A model generated the notes under the pieces. That model was not told the origin of the DNA. It saw only the letters and a list, made by a program, of their open reading frames with translations, and ran no database searches. Below are positions 1 through 6,368 of a DNA stretch of 6,954 nucleotides, in pieces. Every line of letters begins with the position of its first letter. Within the stretch, counting starts at the first letter, position 1. The translations under genes were made by a program, and so were the position numbers. The stretch covers positions 1 through 6,954 of the forward strand of contig JBEINZ010000171.1 of assembly GCA_040377825.1 (NCBI GenBank). The letters are read 5' to 3'. Origin of the DNA: JBEINZ01 sp040377825 (lineage in GTDB: Bacteria > Pseudomonadota > Alphaproteobacteria > Rhizobiales > Ancalomicrobiaceae).

Positions 1-849
1 AGAATTATCAAAAAATAGCCTTCGGCCTTCACTTTCAAGAACGTCCATATCACCCATCGGTCGAGTATCGTCTTCGTAATAGGGAGATGGAAATCGACCT
101 CCTGTTAGACCAAAAGCCAACAGCTGACTTGCCATATCGATTTGAGCTTGTTCAAGTTCGGCACCCTTTGTGAAGTCTCCGCTTTCATCCATTCGACCTC
201 TACCCAAAAGCTGCTTAAAGCCTTCGACGCCAAATCGATCGAGCTTATCTATTGCCCTAAGTACAATGAGCCTTCTGGCGGAGTTTTCCTCGCCCCGGAG
301 CCCAATCATCTCCATGATCCCATCAAGGATCTTCCGGTTATTCACCTTGATCACATACTGCCCGCGCGGGATTCCGACCGCCTCCAGCGTATCCGCCGCC
401 ATCATGCAGATCTCGGCGTCCGCCGCGATGCTCGGCGCGCCGACCGTGTCGGCGTCGAATTGCATGAACTGGCGGAAACGGCCCGGCCCCGGCTTCTCGT
501 TGCGGAAGACCCAGCCGGCGCGATAGCTGCGGTAGGGTTTGGGCAGGCGCTCGTAATTCTCCGCGACATAGCGCGCGAGCGGCGCGGTCAGGTCGTAGCG
601 CAGGCTCAACCACTGCTCGTCTTCGTCCTGGAACGAAAACACGCCCTCGTTCGGGCGGTCCTGGTCGGGCAGGAACTTGCCGAGCGCGTCGGTGAACTCG
701 ATGAACGGTGTTTCCACCGCCTCGAAGCCATAGAGCTCGTAGACCTTGCGGATCGTCTCCATCATCCGCGCGGTCGCGGCGACATCGCCGGCATCGCGAT
801 CGCCGAAGCCGCGGGGAAGTCGAGCCTTGAGCCTCATTGCCGACGACAT
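1..849 (-). CDS. hisS: Histidyl-tRNA synthetase, alphaproteobacterial type (3' part off the window)
   Basis: Class II aminoacyl-tRNA synthetase that charges tRNA-His with histidine in the cytoplasm. The minus frame is open from 849 to the window edge, giving 283 residues; relatives are roughly 500 residues, so the C-terminal half is missing here. After an N-terminal KARLPRGFGDRD, the stretch LRYDLTAPLARY lies at about residues 83-94 and motif 2 at about 109-134 (FRNEKPGPGRFRQF, with R116 and E118). The conserved VIKVNNRK (about 166-173) and VLRAIDKLDR follow, then GDFTKGA. I chose ATG 849 because AGGA precedes it by 8 bases; an in-frame ATG at 837 has no such site. The gene is divergent from the glycosyltransferase at 1307. 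Oddity: codons 1-163 are GC-rich, but from codon 164 (position 360) to the edge composition falls to about 47% GC with many A/T-ending codons, while the protein remains HisRS-like. The family call is firm; the exact start is moderately sure. Confidence 0.93.
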   Translation of the reverse strand, partial: MSSAMRLKARLPRGFGDRDAGDVAATARMMETIRKVYELYGFEAVETPFIEFTDALGKFLPDQDRPNEGVFSFQDEDEQWLSLRYDLTAPLARYVAENYERLPKPYRSYRAGWVFRNEKPGPGRFRQFMQFDADTVGAPSIAADAEICMMAADTLEAVGIPRGQYVIKVNNRKILDGIMEMIGLRGEENSARRLIVLRAIDKLDRFGVEGFKQLLGRGRMDESGDFTKGAELEQAQIDMASQLLAFGLTGGRFPSPYYEDDTRPMGDMDVLESEGRRLFFDNS

Positions 850-1306
850 CGTTCGGATCCTGACTGATTGGGCTACGTCGCGACCCGAGCGGATCGGCGG
901 GCGGCCATCTACGTTATGCTGTCAGGCCTTGCGGAATACTGTCGCGCGGACCGGACTGGACATGCTTCAAACGGCTAAACCCGCCAAATTGGTGGGTAAT
1001 AGGCTTCAGGCTCTAGCCCATGGCGGCGAGATCGGCAAGGCGCGACGGCGGAGAGCGCTCAACCAAGCCAGATTGGCAAAGCCTTTAGCGGACGTCGTAA
1101 TTCCGCGCGCCATAACTTGGCCACGCGCGGGACATCTGTTATCGATCGAATCAACAAAGCTCGAGCGTGGTCACGCGACGGGCCAATTCAGTGGGATGGA
1201 TCGAGCGTATTTTGGTCGCGATGCGGCGGCGCCCTCCGGGTTTCAGCTCCGGTGCTACGGAGGCTTTACCGGTCGTATTCGGTTCACGTTCAGGCGGCAG
1301 GTTGGA
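850..1306. other. Divergent intergenic region without a convincing gene
   Basis: This stretch of about 457 bases lies between the hisS start and the glycosyltransferase start and must contain the promoters of both. Short frames crossing it (for example minus 1151-1342 and plus 1117-1380) show no recognisable family, have no good ribosome binding site and overlap the glycosyltransferase start. The clearest structure is a palindrome at 979-997, listed separately. A weak sigma70-like pair on the plus strand is TTGGCC (1117-1122), 17 bases, TATCGA (1140-1145); I do not rate it highly. In the transcribed leader of the glycosyltransferase, CCTCCG (1233-1238) can pair with CGGAGG (1258-1263), and an overlapping CCGG/CCGG pairing competes with it. 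No tRNA, rRNA or recognised RNA fold is visible. Confidence 0.6.
979..997. promoter_or_regulatory. 19-base palindrome, candidate operator
   Basis: ACCCGCCAAATTGGTGGGT has two 9-base arms that are inverted repeats at 8 of 9 positions (G983 against T993 is the mismatch) around a single central A. The one-base centre argues against an RNA hairpin and for binding by a dimeric protein. It lies about 130 bases upstream of hisS and 310 bases upstream of the glycosyltransferase, so it could serve either gene. I do not recognise a specific regulator family from it. Confidence 0.4.
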
Positions 1307-2428
1307 ATGGAACCGCGAATTCATGTCGTCCCGGCCGTGCAAACCGCGCCGGAATTATCCGTCATCGTTCCGACCTATAACGAGCGTGACAACGTCCCTG
1401 TCTTGATCGAGCGGCTCGGCGCCGTGCTTGATGGCATCACTTGGGAAATAATCGTCGTCGACGACGACAGTCCTGACGGGACCGCCGATGTCGTGAAGAC
1501 GATCGCCGGCGAGAACGCCCGGGTGCGCTGCATCCGCCGCGTAGGCCGCCGCGGGCTCGCCGGCGCCTGCATCGAGGGCATGCTGTCGAGTTCCGCCCCG
1601 GTCGTCGCGGTCATGGACGCTGACCTTCAGCATGACGAGGCGCTTCTGGCGCGCATGCTCGACGAAGTCCACAACGGCGCAGATCTGGTCGTCGGCAGCC
1701 GCTACACCGAGGGCGGCACGTCCGGCGACGGGCTCTCCACGATCCGGCGCTGGGGCAGCGAGACGGCCACCAAGCTGGCGAAACGCATCCTCGGTGTCAC
1801 GCTGTCCGATCCGATGTCCGGCTTCTTCATGATCCGCCGGGAGAAGGTCGAAGGCATCGCCGACGAGCTCTCCAGCCAAGGCTTCAAGATCCTGCTCGAT
1901 ATCGTCTCGGCCACCGTCGAGCCGATGAAGATTGTGGAACTGCCGTTCACCTTCCGCGGCCGGCATTCCGGCGAGAGCAAACTCGACAGCCTCGTCACCG
2001 CCGAATATCTCGGCTTACTGTTCTCCAAGCTCTCGGGCGGCCTGCTGCCTGTGCGTTTCCTGATGTTCGCCGCGGTCGGCGCGAGCGGCGTCCTCGTGCA
2101 TTTGGCCTCGCTGTCGACCTTCATGGAAGGGTTCGACTATTCCTTCGAGTGGAGCCAGTTCTTCGCGGTCATGGTGGCCATGACCTGGAACTTCGTCTTG
2201 AACAACCAGCTGACCTATCGCGACCGCCGCCTGACCGGCATCCCGTTCTTCACCGGCCTCGTGACGTTCTATCTCGTGTGCAGTTTCGGCACGATCGCCA
2301 ATGTCGGCGTCGCCAGCTGGATCCACGGCTTCCACCCGGTCGCCTGGATCGCGGGCCTCTCGGGCGCGGTGATGGGCGCGGTGTTCAACTACGCGGCAAG
2401 CTCCGTGATTACGTGGCGGACGAAATAG
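1307..2428 (+). CDS. GT2 glycosyltransferase fused to a GtrA-like membrane domain (polyprenyl-phosphate sugar synthase type)
   Basis: The 373-residue protein resembles dolichol-phosphate mannosyltransferase (DPM1) and probably moves a sugar from a nucleotide-sugar to polyprenyl phosphate at the inner face of the membrane, to supply envelope glycan modification. The catalytic GT-A domain spans about residues 16-235: LSVIVPTYNE at 17-26, VVDDDSPDGT at 50-59, the metal-binding D104-A-D106 in MDADLQHD, GSRY at 130-133, and the acceptor-loop motif RHSGESKL at 219-226. From P248 to the end is a GtrA-like domain with four hydrophobic helices, beginning FLMFAAVGASG and ending near FNYAASSVITWR. ATG 1307 is preceded by AGG five bases upstream, and the conserved domain starts shortly after. 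The same frame stays open back to 746, but that part is antisense to hisS and shows no homology. The sugar and acceptor cannot be told from the sequence. Confidence 0.9.
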   Translation: MEPRIHVVPAVQTAPELSVIVPTYNERDNVPVLIERLGAVLDGITWEIIVVDDDSPDGTADVVKTIAGENARVRCIRRVGRRGLAGACIEGMLSSSAPVVAVMDADLQHDEALLARMLDEVHNGADLVVGSRYTEGGTSGDGLSTIRRWGSETATKLAKRILGVTLSDPMSGFFMIRREKVEGIADELSSQGFKILLDIVSATVEPMKIVELPFTFRGRHSGESKLDSLVTAEYLGLLFSKLSGGLLPVRFLMFAAVGASGVLVHLASLSTFMEGFDYSFEWSQFFAVMVAMTWNFVLNNQLTYRDRRLTGIPFFTGLVTFYLVCSFGTIANVGVASWIHGFHPVAWIAGLSGAVMGAVFNYAASSVITWRTK

Positions 2429-2498
2429 GGTTTTCGGACGCGGGTATGCGGGCTTCGGCGCGCACTTGGGCGCCGCGCGCGAGGCCACACCTCTTGCC
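2429..2498. other. Convergent spacer between glycosyltransferase and RES toxin
   Basis: Seventy bases separate the two convergent stop codons. The spacer is GC-rich and has no T-run terminator for either strand. The only hairpin I find is GCGCGC (2458-2463) with GCGCGC (2475-2480) around an 11-base loop, which is low in specificity because the arms are self-complementary. Confidence 0.5.
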
Positions 2499-3209
2499 TC
2501 ACGCAACCCGCCAAACCCGTCCGCCGCCCCCTTCCCGCACATAGTCGACCCGCGTTCCATCCCAGTGATAATCCAAATGCCGACCCTGCGTCGGCCGCAG
2601 AGCACGATCGGGATAGAATAGACCCGCACAGTCATCGCCGGCGTATCGCACGCTCTGGTAGACCACGCCTTCCGATCCACCTGCACGCAGCCGCGTCGCT
2701 AAGCCCTGGGCGTCCCCATAATCCTCCGGATGAAGGACGCCTTCGCCTGGGCGAAGTCCGCGCAGATCGTGAAGCGGGGCGGCGATGTCCAATAGGATTT
2801 CCCGGAATTCGGACGTCCACCCGGCATGTTCGGCGGTGGCGGCCATGAACCGCGCGTGGTGGTGGATTGTTTCAAATAGCGCGACTTCGAACGTACGGCC
2901 AGCATAGAGCACGCCAAAGCGGCCATCGCTGAAGCGGCTCGGACGGTCTGGGCTCGCATGTGTAAACGGCGCCATCAAGTATGTGGCGCCAGGCCCGCCG
3001 ACGCGCCGGGCGGGCGGAACGGCGTCGAGCACTCCGATCGTCTCCATCAGACGCGGATTCGTTTTTTGTTCAGCAGAAAGCAGCAGCGGCCAATCGACCG
3101 GGTCGGCGATATCCTCGAAAAGATCGATCGGCGGATGTCGGGACCGAATGATGCGCACAGCGCTCGGCCACGCGATGTCAGCGATCGGCAATCGCATCGG
3201 ATCGATCAC
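2499..3209 (-). CDS. RES-domain toxin of a type II toxin-antitoxin system
   Basis: The 236-residue protein belongs to the RES family, named for conserved Arg, Glu and Ser. Studied members (MbcT of Mycobacterium tuberculosis, ParT, Res of Pseudomonas putida) degrade NAD+ or ADP-ribosylate proteins and stop growth. The sequence shows R92 in SRF, Y102 in VLYA, E113 in ALFETIHHH and S186 in VVYQSVR, which fit the active-site set, so the enzyme looks intact. The N-terminal WPSAVRIIRSRHPP and C-terminal GRHLDYHWDGTRVD flank the domain. I chose GTG 3209 because it overlaps the antitoxin TGA as GTGA, the usual coupling in such operons. TTG 3212 and ATG 3197 are alternatives. It is second in the operon, after the antitoxin. 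Which NAD-linked reaction it performs cannot be read from sequence. Confidence 0.9.
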   Translation of the reverse strand: MIDPMRLPIADIAWPSAVRIIRSRHPPIDLFEDIADPVDWPLLLSAEQKTNPRLMETIGVLDAVPPARRVGGPGATYLMAPFTHASPDRPSRFSDGRFGVLYAGRTFEVALFETIHHHARFMAATAEHAGWTSEFREILLDIAAPLHDLRGLRPGEGVLHPEDYGDAQGLATRLRAGGSEGVVYQSVRYAGDDCAGLFYPDRALRPTQGRHLDYHWDGTRVDYVREGGGGRVWRVA

Positions 3210-3619
3210 CAACCGCCCCGCTCGGCATCGAGCAGGCGGCGCACGCGCATGAGATCGGTCAATTCGCCGCCGAGCATGATCTCAAGCGCCGAACGGCCGG
3301 CGAAGACGGCGTTGGGGGCCTTGATCCAGGCATAGCCGCGCTCGGGCTCGCGGAAGATGATCTTGAGCGCCTTGTGGATGCCCATGAGGTTGGACAGACG
3401 CGCCTTGCCGTCTCGGTCGATCCGGCCGATCGCGCCGGCTTTCCAGCGCGCGAAGCTGCGCGGCGGAAGATCGAGCAGCACGGCGCCTTCCGCGTCGCTG
3501 ATGCCCCACAGGCGAAAGAGATTCATCGTCGCGCGAAACATCGCTGCCGCTTCCGCGTCGCTGATCGAATCCGTAAAAAAGGGCACGACGCCTGACGGTA
3601 GAGGTATGAGCTGAGCCAC
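3206..3619 (-). CDS. MbcA/ParS/Xre-type antitoxin partner of the RES toxin
   Basis: The 137-residue protein should bind and block the RES toxin and repress its own operon. An Xre-like helix-turn-helix region spans about residues 27-62 (MFRATMNLFRLWGIS through SFARWKAG). The C-terminal MbcA/ParS toxin-binding region (DUF2384) spans about 77-135, with GYAWIKAPNAVFAGRSALE and a following LGGELTDLMRVRRLLDAE. The start is taken as GTG 3619 because GAGG lies five bases upstream. The frame extends to an ATG at 3751, but this would run 44 residues into the upstream acetyltransferase gene, and the extension is Arg/Gly-rich without family resemblance. The TGA overlaps the toxin GTG by four bases (GTGA), which implies translational coupling. 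It reads from its own promoter in the 56-base gap behind the acetyltransferase. Confidence 0.87.
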   Translation of the reverse strand: MAQLIPLPSGVVPFFTDSISDAEAAAMFRATMNLFRLWGISDAEGAVLLDLPPRSFARWKAGAIGRIDRDGKARLSNLMGIHKALKIIFREPERGYAWIKAPNAVFAGRSALEIMLGGELTDLMRVRRLLDAERGGW

Positions 3620-3642
3620 GGTAACCTCATGCAATTCGGCAC

Positions 3643-3671
3643 AAGATAAGCTTAAATCCGCCAAATGGCAA
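3643..3671 (-). promoter_or_regulatory. Probable sigma70-type promoter of the toxin-antitoxin operon, with two dyads
   Basis: On the minus strand, TTGCCA (3671-3666) and TATCTT (3648-3643) are separated by exactly 17 bases, a good match to a housekeeping promoter. The start of transcription would fall near 3636, some 17 bases before the GTG start of the antitoxin. GCCAAATGGC (3660-3669, plus-strand reading), an inverted repeat of 4-base arms, overlaps the -35 box. The 8-base palindrome TAAGCTTA (3647-3654) overlaps the edge of the -10 box. Autorepression by the antitoxin through these sites is inferred from how such operons usually work. Confidence 0.6.
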
Positions 3672-3675
3672 ATCC

Positions 3676-6339
3676 TCACCCTACCGCCAACCGCACCGTC
3701 ACCACGCCCTCCTCGGCCGACGCGCGCACGTCGAAGCCGAGGGCCTCGCACATGGCGATCATCGTCGTGTTTTCCCGCAGGATCTCGCCCTCGATGGTTT
3801 CGATCCCGTCCGCGCGTGCATAGTCGATGATGCGTTGCATGAGGTACCAGCCAAGGCCTTGGCCCTTAAGGTCGGAGCGCAGGAGTATGGCGTATTCGCC
3901 GGTGTGGTGGTCGGGGTCGGCGTGCAGGCGGACGACGCCGAGGAGCCCGCCGGTGTCTTTTTCGATCGCGGCGAAGGCCATGGCGCGGGCGTAGTCGAGC
4001 TGCGTCAGCTTGGCGAGGAAGGCGTGGCTGAACTCCTTGATTGGCGCGAAAAAGCGCAGCCGCAGGTCCTCGGGCGTCACATGGGCGAAGAAGTCGCCGT
4101 AAAGCGCTTGGTCCTCCGGCCGCACCGGACGCACCAGCACGCCGCGCCCGTCTTTCAGCGTCGTCTCCTGTTCCCACTCCTTGGGGTAGGGCCGGATCGC
4201 CAGACGCGGATGGCCGAGCCGGCCGCACGAGCGTGCGGCAAGCGGGGCGACTTTCATGCGTGCATCAAGCACGATGACGCCGTCGCAATCCGCGACGAGC
4301 GGATTTAGGTCGAGTTCGTGGATTTCGGGGATGTCCTGGACGAGCTGGCTGAGCTTCACCAGCGTCAACGCGACCGCTTCGACATCGACCGGCGGGCGGT
4401 TGCGATAGCCGGCGAGAAGGCGTGCGACGCGGGTCTCGGCGATCATCGCGCGGGCGAGGTTCATGTCGAGCGGCACGAGATCGAGCGCCCGGTCGGCGAG
4501 CACCTCGACGGCCGTACCGCCGCGCCCGAAGACGGCGACGGGGCCGAAAACCGGGTCATCGGCGATGCCGAGGATCAGTTCGATGCCGGCAGGCCGTTCG
4601 ATCATCGGCATGACGATCACGCCCTCGACGCGCATCCGCGGATGTGCCGCTTTGATGCGCGCGATCATGGCGGCGGCCGCTGCCTCCACTTCACCTTCGT
4701 CGGATAGGCCGAGGCGAACACCGTCGACATCGGATTTGAAGGCGATATCCGGCGAGGCAATCTTCACGGCCACGCGCCCGCCCGCCGCCAGATGAGGTCG
4801 CGCCGCTTCCGCGGCTGCCTCGGGCGTGGCAGCAAGCGTCAAGGGAGCAACGTTGACGTCATAGGCGGTCAGGATGGCAGCGACATCAATCGGCGAAAGC
4901 CATGTCGCGCCTTTGGCGAGCGCATCGGCGACGATTGCGCGGGCGAGTGCCGGTTCGGGCGTAAAATCCTTCGGCAGGCTCGGCGGCGTCGCCATCAATC
5001 GCTCTTGCGCGATAGCGTGGCGGGCAAGGTGCATCACACTGGCAACCGCCTCTTCTGGCGTCGGATGGCAAGGGACCCGCGCGGCCTGCAGGATCGCGCG
5101 CGTCTCCGCGCTTTCGTCGAGAAAAGCCGTCACGATCGGCTTGCGTCGCCCGTCGCGCCGCGCACGCGCGGTCGCAAGCGTCGCGATTGCTTGGGCAATC
5201 GACCGGGACGGCACAAAGGCGTTCGGCGCATGGATCGCGATCACGGCATCGACAGCCGCGTCATCCAGAAGCCGCTCGATGGCGACGGCATGGGTCTCCG
5301 CCGACGCATCATCGGCGAGCGTCAGCGGACCCGTTGTCGCGAAACCGGGGCGGGCGAACGCGGCCAGGGCCTCGCTCAGCGGCGGTGAAACGGCCGCCAG
5401 ATGCCCGCCGAGCGCCTCAAGCCGATCGGCCGCGAGCGTCGCAAGTGATCGGCCATTGGCGAGAATCGCGACCTGCCGAGACGGCGAAGGCTTCACCCGC
5501 GTGATCGTCTCCGCCGCATCGAATAGTTCGTCGATGGAATCGACGCGCAGCAGCCCCGCCCGCGCGAAGACGGCGTCATAGACCGCATCGACAGTCGCCA
5601 GCCGGCTCGAATGGGTCTCCCCGATCATGCGGTGGTCGCGGCTCGCCCCGGTGCGGATCACGATCACCGGCTTCGCGCGGGCACAAGCGCGAGCCGCGGA
5701 AACGAACTTCATGGGTTCGGCGACCGTCTCCAGGTGCACGAGCACGGCGCGGGTTCGATGGTCCTGCGTGAAGGCATCGAGCAGGTCGGCAATGTCGACA
5801 TCGGCCTCGCGGCCGAGCGACACGACCGCGGAAAAGCCAACGCCATGCGCCGCGCCCCAGGCGAGCGTCGCGTTGACGACCGCGGCCGAGCGGGAGACAA
5901 CCGCGAGATCGCCCTTCGCCGCCGGCCGCGCCGCAAGGCAGGCATTGACGCCGCCATGCGGCGCGATAACGCCGAGACTACCAGGGCCTACGATCCGCAT
6001 TGTGTAAGGACGCGCGGCGTCAAGCGTGCGGGCGAGCGCGTCGGCGGGCCACTCGTCAAAGCCGCGCGAGATAAAGACCGCCGCCCGCGTGCCGGCCTTC
6101 CCGAGCGCCGCGATAAATTCCGGCGCGTCCTCTCGGCCGGAAAGAACCAGCGCGAGATCCGCCTTGCCGGCGATGACCGAGCCGTCGCGAAGCGCTTCGA
6201 CCGTGGTTATCGGCCCGGAGAAGCCGCCGCGCGCAAGGTTCGATTTGAGCAGGACGAGCGCGGCATCGCCGAGCAGATGTCCGTCCACGATCGCGATCGA
6301 GCGCGGCGCGAAGAGAGCATCAAGGTTGCGGATGGTCAT
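3676..6339 (-). CDS. Pat/PatZ-type protein acetyltransferase: ADP-forming acyl-CoA synthetase-like region fused to GNAT domain
   Basis: The 887-residue protein has the full-length layout of bacterial Pat (E. coli PatZ/YfiQ), which acetylates lysines of metabolic enzymes such as acetyl-CoA synthetase using acetyl-CoA. Domains in order: a CoA-binding Rossmann-like region (about 1-125) with a degenerate glycine loop (VDGHLLGDA); succinyl-CoA-ligase-like regions (about 143-440), with VVSLGREADVD at 172-182; an ATP-grasp region (about 465-695), with VAVKIASPDIAFKSDVDGV; and a C-terminal GNAT domain (about 730-885). The GNAT domain has the acetyl-CoA loop SDLKGQGLG at 822-830 and E815, which aligns with the catalytic Glu of the Salmonella enzyme. 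H243 matches the phosphorylated His of ADP-forming ligases, but the ATP-grasp His of HKSD is F534, so ligase activity is doubtful and the region is probably a sensor. Start ATG 6339 lacks a clear ribosome binding site; it lies 29 bases after the stress protein stop, suggesting cotranscription. Confidence 0.92.
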   Translation of the reverse strand: MTIRNLDALFAPRSIAIVDGHLLGDAALVLLKSNLARGGFSGPITTVEALRDGSVIAGKADLALVLSGREDAPEFIAALGKAGTRAAVFISRGFDEWPADALARTLDAARPYTMRIVGPGSLGVIAPHGGVNACLAARPAAKGDLAVVSRSAAVVNATLAWGAAHGVGFSAVVSLGREADVDIADLLDAFTQDHRTRAVLVHLETVAEPMKFVSAARACARAKPVIVIRTGASRDHRMIGETHSSRLATVDAVYDAVFARAGLLRVDSIDELFDAAETITRVKPSPSRQVAILANGRSLATLAADRLEALGGHLAAVSPPLSEALAAFARPGFATTGPLTLADDASAETHAVAIERLLDDAAVDAVIAIHAPNAFVPSRSIAQAIATLATARARRDGRRKPIVTAFLDESAETRAILQAARVPCHPTPEEAVASVMHLARHAIAQERLMATPPSLPKDFTPEPALARAIVADALAKGATWLSPIDVAAILTAYDVNVAPLTLAATPEAAAEAARPHLAAGGRVAVKIASPDIAFKSDVDGVRLGLSDEGEVEAAAAAMIARIKAAHPRMRVEGVIVMPMIERPAGIELILGIADDPVFGPVAVFGRGGTAVEVLADRALDLVPLDMNLARAMIAETRVARLLAGYRNRPPVDVEAVALTLVKLSQLVQDIPEIHELDLNPLVADCDGVIVLDARMKVAPLAARSCGRLGHPRLAIRPYPKEWEQETTLKDGRGVLVRPVRPEDQALYGDFFAHVTPEDLRLRFFAPIKEFSHAFLAKLTQLDYARAMAFAAIEKDTGGLLGVVRLHADPDHHTGEYAILLRSDLKGQGLGWYLMQRIIDYARADGIETIEGEILRENTTMIAMCEALGFDVRASAEEGVVTVRLAVG

Positions 6340-6368
6340 TCGGCGTGTCGGGTCGGATTGGTCGTTCG

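Noticed and set aside
142..867. 241-residue plus-strand frame opposite hisS
   Set aside because: The minus strand reads as clear HisRS; this is an antisense shadow in GC-rich coding DNA.
746..1306. Upstream extension of the glycosyltransferase frame to ATG 746 (560 residues in total)
   Set aside because: The first part is antisense to hisS, the extension shows no family resemblance, and the GT2 domain begins properly after ATG 1307.
850..1306. tRNA, small RNA or CRISPR-like repeats in the gene-free stretch
   Set aside because: No cloverleaf, no regularly spaced repeat and no strong terminator was found by eye.
1151..1342. 63-residue minus-strand frame in the divergent intergenic region
   Set aside because: It has no ribosome binding site or family resemblance and overlaps the start of the glycosyltransferase.
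1355..1966. 203-residue minus-strand frame within the glycosyltransferase
   Set aside because: It is low-complexity, rich in Asp/Ala/Arg and antisense to a conserved catalytic domain; no family resemblance.
2458..2480. GC-only hairpin in the convergent spacer as a terminator
   Set aside because: The arms are GCGCGC on both sides, expected by chance in such DNA, and no T-run follows on either strand.
3620..3751. 44-residue N-terminal extension of the antitoxin
   Set aside because: It overlaps the acetyltransferase C-terminus in another frame and is Arg/Gly-rich. GTG 3619 has a GAGG site and begins at family-like sequence.
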